Assembly (NCBI RefSeq): GCF_021155765.1
Contig: NC_060114.1
Location: 18,272,501 to 18,336,500, forward strand
Direction: 5' to 3'
Origin: Diprion similis
Taxonomy: Eukaryota; Arthropoda; Insecta; Hymenoptera; Diprionidae
Length of the DNA stretch: 64,000 nucleotides
Positions 13,024 through 25,632 of this stretch are shown in pieces. Under the pieces are notes generated by a model that had not been told where the DNA came from, ran no database searches, and saw only the letters and a program-made list of their open reading frames with translations. Position 1 is the stretch's first letter. The number at the start of each line of letters is the position of its first letter. The translations under genes were made by a program, and so were the position numbers.

Positions 13024-16000
13024 TTATTCCTTATTATTTTCAAGCGGTGACATAAGCTCGATTTCCGCTTCACCCCGCACATCATCAATCTTCATTTCGA
13101 TATTGTTTCGTGCTGGTTCCCGACGCTTCGCCACAGTCCGTTTGCTCGTGTCGTCTCGACTATCCGAGCGCAAAGCGCGGGGACCGATAACGCTGAAGAC
13201 AACCGGTAGGAAGATCAAACCGTGCCATAGACCGATTGTGACAACGAGGAAAAATATTTTGAAAAACGAGCGAAATACGTAAGCCTCGGAGGTTGCCAGC
13301 AACGATAACGCGAGCAGAGTTGATCCTGCGCCAAAAACTACGGCCGCTCCAATGTGCCTCACGGCGCTTAAAGTCCGGGCCATTCTGCTTCCATCCACGT
13401 CGGGCACCTCCGAATTCAAAAAAGCGTGAGCAACGTGAGTGGCGTAATCGACGCTCAATCCTACGGCGAGCTCCAGCCCGATGCAGGACACGATGTCAAC
13501 GGTCAATCCCCAGTAGTACATCAGACCGCAAACGTCGACGAGGGTCAGCAACACGCACAAGAAGATCCAGAAGCAGGTCTGGAACTCCGCGACCAGCACA
13601 GCCGTCATTCCCATCACGCATATCAACGCCAGGATCAGGTTCCGCATCACCTCCTGCGATATAGCCTTGTCCGTAACCCAGGTCGCGAATACCTTGCTCC
13701 ATACCGTCACGAATCCGTCGATTCCCGACCTCGAGCAGGTCTCTTTAATACCGTCCATCGCCCCGAGCCATTCCGTGGGATGCTGGAATTTTGCGAAGGT
13801 GAATTCCATACTCGATATCAGGATTTTTGGCGCCCGTTCACCGCAAGTTAAGTTCCCTGCGAAACGGAAATTCGATTGATACTTTCCGCCCGACTTGCTA
13901 AACAGAAACTGCGACAGGTACTCGCTGAACATTGACTCGTCCACGGTTGATAAATCTGGAAATTAGAAGATAATCAACCAGTCAATATTAGGCTATATAT
14001 TGAATTTAGTTTATTTATTTTCGATTAGACCGAAATTTTCACTTTATTTACATGAAAAGCGGCACGAAAGTACGATGTGATTCCCTCTTATTAGGAATGT
14101 CACTTTGCAATGCGTCATCTGGTGGAAAAAAATCATACCAACACAACCAGGCTAACAGCTGACCATGTTTTTCCGCATGTGGATTGTAGAACAGGTATAT
14201 TATTGATTACATTTCATTAATTTACGTGACATGAGTAATTTGAAACCCGAAGAATTACAATTTTCCTCTATTAAAATCGAAGACTCAGGTTATGTGGTGA
14301 TAAAATGGCGCCGACAACCAGGCTCTGACTTCATGAGGACATTTTCCAATAGTTTCTTCCCGCAAATTCTTATTTCAGTTCGAGATTTTTTCACGGGATG
14401 CGTACGCAATGCAGGAATAGAGTCGAGTGTTGAGTCGGAAATAAAGTCCTATATTCAACATAGGAATAAAAGTGAAATATTCTGTTGGGTGATTATTGCC
14501 CGAGTGAAAGCGGGAATAATCTTCGACTTTATCCCCTTGTGACATAATGTACTATTATTTGTTGTCTACTTCACTGTAGAACAAAAAACCTTTTATCATT
14601 CCTAATTCATACCTTTGTCGTATTGGTTCTGCGCGAACCGGGCAAATTTCACCGGCCACTGATCAATATTCTGCAAAATGTCCAAGCTCCTCAAGGTCTC
14701 GCAGAGTTGTAAAATTTTTTGAAAATTTGAGACATAATCGAGCTTTCCCATGAAAACAAATCCCTCGTGTCCCTGTTCGGGATAGTTTTGTTTGACTTCG
14801 TTCAAATATTGTGCCAGATACGTTCCCTCCGGTAAAAACCACTCGGGATCAAAACGCTGCTCTAAACGAGTCGAGCCGTAGATACCGAAGGCTGCAATAC
14901 CGGCGGTTATCATCAGCACCGCGGGTTTTCCCCAGCTCGTTAATACCCCGCGGGAATACAGGAAGCCTGTGACACGCCACGAGATGCGATCTTCGTTTTT
15001 CGGCCGTGGCTGATAACCGCTGTGCACTATGCACGGCAGAATCCCGTTCCTCTTGGCCTCGATCCGCTTCGTGTCCAGGGTGAAAAATCCAACGAAAAAT
15101 GTGATTTGCAAAAGAAAGGTAACGAAGACACCGACTGCTGCGTAAATACAGAAGGATTGAAGAGACGGGAGGATCTGCAACCAGACATAAAACCGCCCTA
15201 AGACTATCCGCACTGTAGTGCATGCATTCGAGAGTTCATCTTCGTCATTCACTCACCGTCGAAGCGCCTATCACAAAGGCAACGACGTCCGTCAAGGACG
15301 TTATGAATATCGAGGATCCCGCGTGGCTCAGCATCAGTGCTATTCTCTCGGTCAACGGACGGCCATGATTCTTCTCGTTGGAATGGAGCTGGTCCCAGGC
15401 TGCGACCATGACGAATATGTCGTCCACCCCAAGACCCATTAGCATGAAGGGTAAAGAGGTGTGAACTGGTCCGTAAGGAACTCCGGCCAAGGAGCAAATT
15501 CCAACGGCGATGATGAAGGCTCCACCTACGCACATCAGCCCCGCGGTGGTCAGGCAAAACTGTTTTGGACAAGGAGAGATGGGTAAAAAATTGGCGAACT
15601 AGGGTAGCAGCTGCACCATTTGTGGTCACTCCAACACTTGTGGTGAAAATTCGTTTCACTTTAAAAATCTTCAATTACTCTATTCGTGACGAAAATCCAA
15701 CTTTGAACAAGTTCTAATGAATGATTCTTACGCGCCACTCGACCCAGTTGAATCTGGAAAGCATAACTTGAACGTAAAACGACATCAGTATTACTCCGGC
15801 AATGACTTTCGTGATGTCCTGAAACATTGCTGAAGAGCTGATGTCTCCAAAACTCCTGCCGGCTTCATACCAAAGAGTCAGGCCTCCTTTCATGGTCTGT
15901 TCTTCCAGCCGAAGGTTGTCAGTTTCATCCTTGGCTGCTTCCAAAAAGGCTTTTTCCCATTCCAAAACATCTTCCGTTGCCTGTAGTAAGAATCTTTAAA

Positions 16001-19000
16001 CTCAGGGAACGAAAGAAGGAAGTCGTCCAATCCGATCGGTAATGCTCGTGGATACTGTCACCACGAGCAATACGGAACTCATTATCAGACTGCAGCGTAG
16101 TTAAAGATGAATCGGCCGGAATTAAAAGTTTGAGAGAAAAATCAAAGACAAACAAATCTGGGTATAAAGGAGGGAAATGAAGGTTTAAAAAATTGCCAGC
16201 GACGTTACCGACGCCGATGATAGTGTAGACACGAATCTAAGAATGTCCCTACTATGTAATAGAAATACATATCCATAGACTCAAATCTATGACGTAACAA
16301 GGATATTGTTTTATTCGTGTTCATTATCATTGGCTCAAATACCGCTTCTGGAAACTTTTTAATAGTATAATGTGTAACAAGAAGGCAAACTCGGTCTTTT
16401 CGGACCGAATGTATGTACTTTTGCAATATGAGTTGTAGGTGAGCCGAAGACGAATATTGCAAATGCGCAACGCCAAAAGGCCGTTGTCTCCTTGTTGCAC
16501 ACGATTCTTTATATAACAAGAGTATGTGACGCTTTTTTCACGGAGAACGAAATTGAGGTTAGGATTGCGTCATGTCAGATTTATTTGCGACTTTCAACTC
16601 GCCTAAGAGTTAAAATTGGTCTTTTCAGGTACTAGGACTAAATAAACCAAAAATGAATAACTCACGACGGTGATAACTCGTGACAAAGATAATTCTTATT
16701 TCATTTCTATATTGTTTTATATACTTATAGGTATGTGATTATTACTTAGCTTATTATTTTCATCTCATGAAAAATCGCGTAAAACATGCTCGCGTTGTAT
16801 AAAAGACTTTTTCCCTCTTTCCAGCTTTTTTGTTTCAGACAATGGGGCCCATCCAACCTTAACGCACCGTCGCGTCGTCCATTTCGAAAATAAGAGCGGA
16901 CTAGCTGTGCCCTACTTTACCCAGTCAGCAGTTCCCACGTCGTTGCCAATTTTGTTCATGTCAACCGCTGAAAAATTCACGTTTAAAAACCATTGGGTTT
17001 TTACTGCCTTTGCACCGATTATCCGTCCACTATCGTCTCTGATTATGCCGCCGAGGAGTTCGCCGTAATTCATTTTATGTCCCAAACTGGGACTTGTCCT
17101 TACAGTTTTTATACTGCGGACAATTTCATCCGTTGTCAAATTACTCATCGTAGCATCGTCGAACTTCCATATGTCCAGAATGCTCTTCAGGTAGCAGCTT
17201 TTTTCGAACGAATTATACGCGCTGCAGTACCAGCTAGTCGGTACCCACGACAACAGATCGAAGCTGTCCTCATCCTCAGAATCGTTTCCTTCAAAGTCGA
17301 AGAAATTGTCTTGACCATTGTCTGACGAGTTGATCTGACGTTTCGTTCGCGCAATTTCGGGAATTACAGGAATCCTGCGAGAATAATCCATATTTCATGT
17401 TTTTCTTTAGATACGAAGAAATGGAAGTCTTTGTAGTGTGTTTTTCCGCTTTTTTCCAGATAATAAATAACTTCTTTTACATAGATCGATATGTGCGTTA
17501 CACACACATTACACGAATGTAAGACAGTCGAATGACACATCGTTTTCTACAGAGATTGTTAATCCGGGTAGATTAGTACGTATGGATAAATCGGAAGACT
17601 TTATAATCTTGAAACTGCTACGCTACTGTATTGATAACTATATCTTTGTGTAGATTAAATTGACACGCCTTCGTGATTGCAGCTAACAGTATAAGTAGTT
17701 TTTGACCAGGCATATCGTTATGTTTTAAATCCTTGAACTGGAATCATGAATTGCTCTAACCGCAGAGATCTAGACATAAAATCACGAAATTACGTCAAAG
17801 AGATTCACAATATGTGGATGTATGCAAGACGAGATGCGACTGCAAAATTATACTACGTATTTCTAATATCATTATTAGTATTATTATTATATATTTCTCC
17901 AACATCGAGTCATAACTATACTTAGAACAAAATCCATAATATAATATTGTTATTAGTTTTTTACTGTGATAAAGCACTAAACGCACAGGTAACATCGATG
18001 ACCCCTAATAAAAGTTACTCAACTTCTCTATCCTTATCTTCACATCTTCTTTCGTGCGTAGAGAAGTTAATTGCTGTTACATCCTCCCCTCATTTATAAC
18101 AATTACTGTTATAAATATAATTTTAAAAAAAACTCCAACACTTGGATTACAAGCCGCAGGAGCAGATAGTGCATGAAAGTAAAAAAATGTAATTCATCCC
18201 CCGATTGATCAGCCCCTTCGTATAAATTAATAGGGATAAAAATTCTTACTTGAAGCACACATCTGTCCAGGATGTGTTTCCTCCCGTTGTTGCGTGTGAC
18301 TTTAATATGCGGCTCGTCACTTCGTTCAGCTACAAAATTATAAGGAAGAATTTATCAACCGGATGTTACGTGCGTAAACATCGTATAGTTCTTGGCTTGG
18401 CCAACAATAGTTTTTGCATTGACGAACTCGGCAATTAAACAACTGCCGTGTGTTTAGTCTCAAGGATACAGAATATTCGAGGATTGCCATCGATAATGAA
18501 TCGTGAATTAGAAACGATGAAAAAAAAAAAACTTGTTCTATGTAAGTACAAAATAAGTGTATTTGTGGTTGAAAACCGGTGAGGATTTTTACGATTCATT
18601 TTTTTTTATCAACAGAGTTTCAAATTATGCTTAGGTACACAATTTTACTGTGTAAAATTTGTTATTATGATTTTAATCCGCAGTCCGTTTAATTGCCTTA
18701 CGAGACCAATTTCTTCGAGTATCTTAAGATCAGAAGTCGTGAACAGATACGATCTTAATAGAATTCACCTGTACAACCATTAACACGTGTACAAACGTTG
18801 TAGAAATAGTTGGTTTTCACTTCGCAGAAGTCATCTGATATTAGGAGCAATTTAACTATTTTCTCACTACGTGTTTGCAGCAAGCAGCGCGTGATTTTCC
18901 TTGAGATAAGTTTCAAGTATATGTGAAAAATGCAATGTATGTACGAGTCCTATCGTATCATGCGCACCTTCATAAGCGCCCGAGGCTCCAAGACGTTTTT

Positions 19001-19214
19001 ACCGGTCATAATTAAAGTTTGGACTCTCATTCCTTGACCGAAATTCTCCGTAATCCATTCCGTATCTCGTACAAAATCAGAGTCTGGAGGTACCCAGAGT
19101 TTGAGAGGATTCTTCTCTTGTCGGAAACACAGAAGTCCCGCGAGGCAAAAGAGAACCACAATTGTACTTCCGGCAAGCCATCTACCCGGACGTTGTGCAA
19201 TACGAAGGCCGAGT
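13024..19214 (-). CDS. Patched/NPC1-like multipass transporter (5' end missing)
   Basis: Member of the Patched/NPC1 (RND-type, sterol-sensing domain) superfamily, probably a patched domain-containing protein moving or sensing sterol-like lipids in a membrane. Exons in transcript order are 19214-18968, 18329-18250, 17374-16921, 15980-15732, 15559-15257, 15174-14613 and 13955-13024. Phases agree at every junction, giving 941 residues before TAA. The first visible exon holds TM1 and the LWVPPDSDF motif. The second and third carry the first luminal loop (TDVC, then SELLGGI-like and GTADW). The sterol-sensing block (SLPFMLMGLGVDDIFVM) and the second RND half (GLELAVGLSVDYATHVAHAF) follow, then a charged cytoplasmic tail. 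It lacks the N-terminal NPC1 cysteine-rich domain as far as seen, which favours the PTCHD group over true NPC1. The start codon exon must lie above 19214 and was not recognised. The 19214 acceptor reads AAAG after a T-run, which is unusual. Confidence 0.9.
14231..14542 (+). CDS. Unrecognised 103-residue open frame inside a Patched-like intron
   Basis: This ATG-to-stop frame lies antisense within the intron 13956-14612. The composition is balanced and protein-like (KIEDSGYVVIKWRRQPG near the N-terminus; a hydrophobic stretch near the C-terminus), not a simple-repeat artefact. I recognise no family and see no clear promoter or poly(A) signal. It may be a nested mini-gene, a transposon remnant or chance. 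Confidence 0.2.
   Translation: MSNLKPEELQFSSIKIEDSGYVVIKWRRQPGSDFMRTFSNSFFPQILISVRDFFTGCVRNAGIESSVESEIKSYIQHRNKSEIFCWVIIARVKAGIIFDFIPL
18711..18862 (+). repeat. Direct repeat, copy A (intronic)
   Basis: A roughly 150-base unit beginning TTCTTCGAGTATCTTAAGAT recurs at 19668-19823 with about a dozen substitutions and a 3-base indel. The two copies bracket the exon 18968-19214 of the Patched-like gene. Confidence 0.85.
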
Positions 19215-19667
19215 CTTTAAAAAAAAAAATCAATATTTCAGGGCGAATACACGAATCTTCTTCTGTATCATTATATTTTATGTCTTACTACACTTTAATG
19301 TAATACTAATGTACTCGTATCTGCGTAATGAGACAAAGGGTATCAACTTTCTTCATACGTTAACAACAAACTTTGTCGGCTTGGTAATAGTCGTATAATT
19401 ATTAAAATTTGTTCAATATATCTGGTATTCCGATGTGCTGATTAATTCAAACTTCAAATAGAATAATCATCATACTAATTATACTAATATTTACCAAGCT
19501 AATAAATTTTTTTTTAAATATCAGATTATTCGATGAAAAATGATAGATAATGATACTATGTAGGATGTAAATAAGTTGAATAAATTTCATAACTCTAATT
19601 GGGCGAATGTCGTTCTTTTTAGCAGGATAAAATTATGTTGTGCCAATTTCGGTTACGTAAGTTTCGG

Positions 19668-19823
19668 TTCTTCGAGTATCTTAAGATCAGAAATCGTGAA
19701 CAGATACGATATTAATAGAATTCACCTGTACAACCATTAATTATACGTGTACAAATGTTGTGGAAATAGTTGGTTTTCACTTTGCAAAAGTCATCTGATA
19801 TTACAAGCAATTTAACCATTTTT
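19668..19823 (+). repeat. Direct repeat, copy B (upstream of the exon)
   Basis: Second copy of the unit at 18711-18862, about 957-960 bases away in the same orientation. It shares the GTGAACAGATACGAT and GGAAATAGTTGGTTTTCACTT-like blocks. No terminal inverted repeats were noticed, so it is either a segmental duplicate or two copies of a dispersed repeat. Confidence 0.85.
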
Positions 19824-19901
19824 TTTAGAGACTTAGTTCTTCTCTCGCATGATTAATTTAAGGTTTAAGCGGCGTTGAAAACAATTAAAGCAATGATTTA
19901 A

Positions 19902-20393
19902 CCCTTAGCGGTCACACGGGGTAACTAGTTACCTCAGGCTCAGAAAAAGTAAAATTAGAGGTCTAAAATATGTATTTAGAAGCTAATAAAACAAAAAATA
20001 AAAAGCAAATTTCGTGATTTGTAATTTTTTTTATTTTTCCCTACAGTAATTTTGCAAAATAAATATACTTTTTGAATGATCGGCGGATACTGTTACATCT
20101 TTATGGTAGTGGTATATGTTGTGCGTACAATGGCTAAAATTTTTGCCCTTAATATTGAAAAATGGCGGAGTAATGAATTTTTTTCTGAAGAAAGCCATTT
20201 TGCTGAATTTTCACATATATTACTAGTTTTTAGAACGCCATCTATAAATTGGCCGATAAAAATCATTAGAAATGTTGAAGAACTCTTTAACAAACATGAA
20301 ACAATAGATTAGAAGTCTTAAAGCACCCATATGTCTTGTACAACTAGGTTCTTCAGCGTGGGGTAATGAGTTACCCTATGTGGCCGCTAAGGG
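19902..20393. mobile_element. piggyBac-type MITE with TTAA target duplication
   Basis: A 492-base non-autonomous element is flanked on both sides by TTAA (19898-19901 and 20394-20397), the piggyBac target duplication. The left end reads CCCTTAGCGGTCACACGGGG. The reverse complement of the right end reads CCCTTAGCGGCCACATAGGG. Similarity continues for about 40 bases. The CCC start and TTAA site are the seen basis for the piggyBac assignment. A 78-codon frame inside (20076-20312) is unlike a transposase. Confidence 0.85.
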
Positions 20394-21090
20394 TTAACTG
20401 ACGAAAAACCGCGATACTCAATCCTTGGATCGAAGAAACTAAAAAACGGCTTTTAGATGTCTATTGAATGGTACCGAGAAATCAGAATCTAACGAAACAA
20501 TAAGATGCCAATTAAGTTGTTCAAGCAGTATTTCTTCTGCAATGGAAAATATGGAAATTGTTTACCCCGGTTAAAGTTGCACATGAAATCGAATACGGCA
20601 GAAATAAAATACCGCGATAAAACGTATACAAGAAATCTTCAGTGAAAGAGCCTGAGCAACCTCCCAGCGCCAAATATGTACAAGTTTTCGTTTGGAACCA
20701 TTTTGCAATATTTAATCCGCTGCGCTCGGTTCACGTCAAAGGTGGTGTCACGGTGTGACGCTAGCAGTAATCGGTATGCGCATGCGCGCGAGGCTCGTGG
20801 GATTGCCCTTTCGTCAGAGTTTCCCTATATAAGGAATGTGAGTACATACATGATACGCTCGCATCTTCCATGCAAGCTTATCTCATTATTATATTATCAT
20901 ATTCACATGTTGTGCGAAAAATTTTTTGGTATCCCCGATAACGAGACACGATAATCAGGACCGAGAGTTAGTTCAACAAGAAATTATTAATAGATAATAT
21001 GTAGAGCGTATTATGACTTCATAAGCACATATTTTGCATAGATACAGATAACCGTCGAACCTATTGTTACTCGGGAAAGTATGCACACGT

Positions 21091-21897
21091 GGGGAATTCC
21101 ATGCGAACCCAACTAACGCCTGACCTTCACCATTTTTCGTTTTGTTCAAATTTTCTTCTGATATTATCCCAACTTTGAAACAGTATCCTGAATCATTTGA
21201 GATTTCTGATTCAATTGATTAATTATTTACAAATATTGAGAGTGATTTTGAAACGAACCTTTTCAAAATTGTCAAATTTTCAAAAACTGTATTTTCTGTT
21301 CCAAATATTATAATACCGGGTCCACGATGGGCCGATTTTTTTTACAAAACACGTTAATTTTTTTGATCAACTAAAACATTGTTCAAACTCTTTGATAATT
21401 TCCGAAAAATTTTCAAGACTTCTATTTTTGACTTCAAACATTTCTAGACCAGTTTCATTATGAAGTCCATGAAAAAAAAGTTGAATGTGCCAAAAAAATT
21501 CACCAGAATTGCTCTAGAGTAGAACCGGTCTAGAAATGTTCTAAGTGAAAAATAGAAGTTTTGAGAATTTTTCTGGAATTTTCAAAGCGTTCAAACAGTG
21601 TTCTAGTTGATGAGAAAAATTGAAGGTGCTGAAAAAAAATGGGAAAAAATCGGCCCATCATGGACCCGGTCTTGAAACGCTTAGAATGGAAAATGCAGTT
21701 TCTGAGAATTTTTTGAAAATTTTAAGAACGGTCCTTTTCAAAATTAACTTTAAAATTTATAAATAATCGAGCAGTTGAATAAGAAATCTGAAAAAATTCG
21801 GCCTAGTGTTGCAGAGTCGGGACAATTTCAGACATTTTTTTTAACAAGATCAGACATGGCCAGGGTCAGACGGTGGTCGGGTTCGCATGGATTCCCT
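21091..21897. mobile_element. Long foldback (inverted-repeat) element of about 0.8 kb
   Basis: Two imperfect arms of nearly 400 bases run in opposite orientation with almost no unique centre. The outer ends share CCATGCGAACCC (21099-21110 and its complement at 21879-21890). Inner blocks such as ACCGGGTCCAYGATGGGCCGA match near 21315 and 21650. It has no coding potential. The class is unknown; it looks like a foldback MITE. Confidence 0.8.
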
Positions 21898-23702
21898 ATA
21901 TGTATATATAAAAAATTCGTGGCTACTTCATTGTTTTCTAAACCGCGATTGGTATAGCCGGTGACTAATATAAGTTTCGCAGCGTGCGCAGCAGAGTTGA
22001 GAGATACAACCACAATCTATATGATTTTATTTTTATAATTTATGTCCGCTGGTAGATTATAACAATAGCAGTTCTATAGATTATTTATTATTTATTATAC
22101 GATGGAGGGAATTGTTTCGGGTGATAATTGTTATTATAAGTGAAGAAATTAAAAGAAGTAAGTGAAGATGGGAAATGTTTTTCAAGCGTTAGTCGCGGTA
22201 AAATTAAAATAATAAATGATGTACCTCTAATTTCAACTTACTCATAAAAGATATGCTCCGACGTTCGAGATATGTGCATAGGCACATGTCTCAGAAGCAT
22301 CCGGACCGAATGTTTCGCTTTCCTATCCGAGGTATTTTCCATCTCACTATATTCTAATCTGTTCTGATGTTGCCGCTGTGGCGTGTAACTATCCTAAACT
22401 TTGCTCGAGTAGTTTTACCGAACGTCTCATACTTCTGTTTTATTGAAAAAAAAAAAAAAAATATATGAAAACACGAGTGCGCCGGTCACACAGAAAGCAC
22501 AGCGCACGCCACTGTCATCCACATTCACGGTATGGTAGACGACACGATTCTTTGCCCAGTGGGCAATGTATGTACTTCTGCGGATAAATGGTTGTTATTG
22601 TTACCATTTGTCCGTTACCAACAAATCCGGGTAATTGAGCATTGATTGATCGACTGTATCACGAATCAAATACTCGACCCGGTACGCTCTGATCACTTCT
22701 AGAACGCTAAATTCCCAACAACCATCGATGGAAGACCACTTAAAATAAAGTATTACTGGAACGCTTGCCGTACCGTAGCGTTACCCGAGAGAGTGTCTCC
22801 AAGAATGACAGAAAGATGGGAGGATTCTGCCTTTCCCAGATTAATCGTTGTTGATTGTTAATGAAAGAGATGGAGTTGGGAGGACTCCATTTGCTCTCTT
22901 TTACTAGTAGGAAGCAGTTTTTTTTAAGCCATTGAGTATAGGCCTTATAGACCATGTTCCATAGGTGGGAAGGATATTTCTATCTTTGTCTAACTTTTGC
23001 GTGGGGATAGACTGGCGTTCTAACGTCAAACGGCACTCCGCGACCATTCCCAGATGTTAGACACTAGATCCGATCGCGCAAGCATAGCTACACGCGCAGT
23101 CAGCAGTTTGGGGTCACCGAGTACCGATTAAATATTGAAATACAGTGGACAGTGGCCGTCCTATCGCGCTGTTCAGAAAAAAACCGGAACAGAGAATATA
23201 TAGGGTTGCTAAATGAAATTATCTTACCTGTACTGATTTTGATGATTTCTTACCTGGAAATAGCTAATTTTAACTATTATGATTATTTTGCTTTAACTAG
23301 ATTTATTCAATAATTTGACGCGCAGCAACAATTTGAAGTTAATATAATGGAATGGAAAAGAATACTGAATTTCAGTTGTAAATCATACAGAGTAATGATG
23401 TAAGGAATGCAAGATGATGGAAGATTAATACCATGAGACTGTACCGCGGAGAAGCCACGAATCCGGAGGTAGCTTAGAGCGACAACTACTAGAGGTAGTA
23501 CCCATTAGTGATGTAACGTATATTCACATTCACATTCGCATCCGCATTCGAAAAAATAGTACGAATATTTTGCGAATGTGAGAGTCATAAATACTTCATA
23601 TTTAGCTTTTGAAAATTGTGAAAATAATATGAAATAGGACAAAAAGCACTCGTTTGAACTTTTATTATCTTCATGTTTGCCAATTCCAAAAGGAGATTAT
23701 TA

Positions 23703-23929
23703 TTAACACTCAAACCTCGCACATGGATCATTCGTGTCCCCTCAGAATTTTTCACGTGAGATAACTAAACAACCGACGTAGTTGTAAGGATGGTGAGGTG
23801 ACACGATAAAAAAAGATTCCATAAAAAGTGTCGCTCGTTACACAAGGTAGAATAGTTAGTTAGACACGAGTGACCCATGTGCGGGGTTTACGTGTTCCAA
23901 AAAATGATGCGGGGTTTAAGTGTAACAGA
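23703..23929. mobile_element. Small inverted-repeat element
   Basis: The left end carries AAACCTCGCACATGGATCA and the right end, reverse-complemented, AAACCCCGCACATGGGTCA, followed in both by YTCGTGTC. A second partial copy of the end (GCGGGGTTTAAGTGTAA) sits just outside at 23908-23925. No coding sequence. Confidence 0.65.
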
Positions 23930-25632
23930 CCTTTGAACGTAGCTTATGTGAGATTCTATGGCTTCACTCTGAAAATTTGAGTTTCTTACCGACAAAATCT
24001 CAACTTTCACATGAAAAACTCAAAAGTAAGATACAGTTTGGTGGTGCATGAGAGAAAAGGTGTTTTTTTGCAGAAAAAAATGTTTTCGAGCTTGATTTCG
24101 AAAAGTGATCAAATAATGAATAACATATTCGGAAAGGTGAGAATTTTTTACACAAGATACCGATTTCTTCATAATTTCTTTTATGCCGACAATGACACGA
24201 AAACAATTCACTTTTGAACCTCAATTTGGTTGAAATAAACTTTGATGTTGCAATTCTCGCGAACGGTAAGTTCGAGAAGATTCAAACTTAGTCAACTTTT
24301 TAATCTTAGTACACACTACAAGAGGTACAAAAAATTTCAGACAAAATGGATTTTTCTACGTGCCGTTCATTTGTTGATAATTGGTGGACAGGCCCATATA
24401 CTCTAAGAACCAACCCAAACATGGAATGAATGACCGTAAATGAGCCAACAACTTCTCGTTTGATCTCCCATGTTTAATACCCTTCTCGTTGCATCGCTTT
24501 ATTTTTACCTAATTTGATCAACGTGGCCAACAAAAACATCTTTGCATTCAAAAGATCGAATTAAAACTATTTTCGCTTTGGATTTTCGGTTCGAAATGCT
24601 GCCAAAAACCGCCGCCATGTGGCGCTTGAGTAGCGGGTAACCATCTTATGATCGTGGAATAAGTTATGACTATCTTGGTTATGACCACAAGTTAGTTAGT
24701 TATGACACACAGCAGCTGACGGCAGCTTCCATACCCCGGGGTATTTGACTCTTTCGTGGGTACCGATGCCATGTTTCGTTGATCAAAAACGTTTAAAATA
24801 ATTGCCGACAGTCGGTGTAAGTGCATCTAATTCCTACTTGCTAATGTCGTGAGTGCATTCGAATTACGAGAAACACGTTTGAGTAGCGTTGTGTGCTTTA
24901 ACGAGTATAAAACAAATGCCTCTCTATCTCTTGCGATCTTGTTTATACGTCGCCTTGATCTTATTTTGACTTTTCGGCACCTCGAATGTTCGCATTTGTA
25001 TCCAGTACGTGAATCCGGAGTAAGTGAGGACATGGAGAAATCTGTCAACATTAACCGTGGACTTGGCTTTTTGCAACAACGCAGTCAAGCTGGATGAATC
25101 TGATCAAGAATTGGGTGACTGTGAGTGAGTCTTGCATTCTGTTTCTTAATAGTACTAGAACAGTCAAATCGTTGTTGTGTTGTTGGTAAATCTGACAAAA
25201 TGAGATAATTTCGATACCGTAAATTTCTTACAACCCGCTGAGTAACTATTTTTTTATTCAATGAGAAATATCCTGTGTTATAAAATTCGTAATACTACCG
25301 GATCTAGATATTTGCCTCTGAGTTTTTAAAAACTGTTTCTACACAGTAAGATCTCATTATATCGTTCTACACCCAAGTTTGAATGCGACTTTTGTAAATG
25401 GACTTAATACTTTACGATTGTGATGACAAACCTGTTACCTTCTCCTGCGAATAGCTATATCCCAATGGAACATCGATGTATGTAACATATATAGTTCGTG
25501 GTTATACGTGCATCGGATAAAACTACATAATTTGTGTAGAGAGGAACTGTGTTTTCAATTCCCATGATTGAAACCAGGAGATAGGTGCATGATCTACAGG
25601 ATTGCATATAGTCTATGACTGTGCATCATCTG

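Larger units (their letters stand above)
19215..25632. other. Non-coding interval between the Patched-like gene and the COMMD7-like gene
   Basis: Holds a direct-repeat copy, a piggyBac-type MITE, a large foldback element and a smaller inverted-repeat element (each listed). It should also contain the missing 5' exon(s) of the minus-strand Patched-like gene and perhaps early exons of the plus-strand COMMD7-like gene. I could not identify them. Open frames here are short and unlike known proteins. Confidence 0.6.

Noticed and set aside
16041..16071. Small hairpin TGCTCGTGG / CCACGAGCA in a Patched-like intron
   Set aside because: Nine-base stem in an intron; this size is expected by chance in 64 kb.
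20076..20312. 78-codon frame within the piggyBac-type MITE
   Set aside because: Lies wholly inside a non-autonomous element, lacks the DDD catalytic pattern and matches nothing known to me.
22268..22293. Small hairpin GAGATATGTGC / GCACATGTCTC
   Set aside because: Eleven-base stem with a mismatch and no context.
23100..23170. Candidate first exon of the Patched-like gene ending before a GTACTC donor
   Set aside because: Phase fits and it would read IFNRLG before the TM1 exon, but there is no in-frame ATG and the donor is weak.
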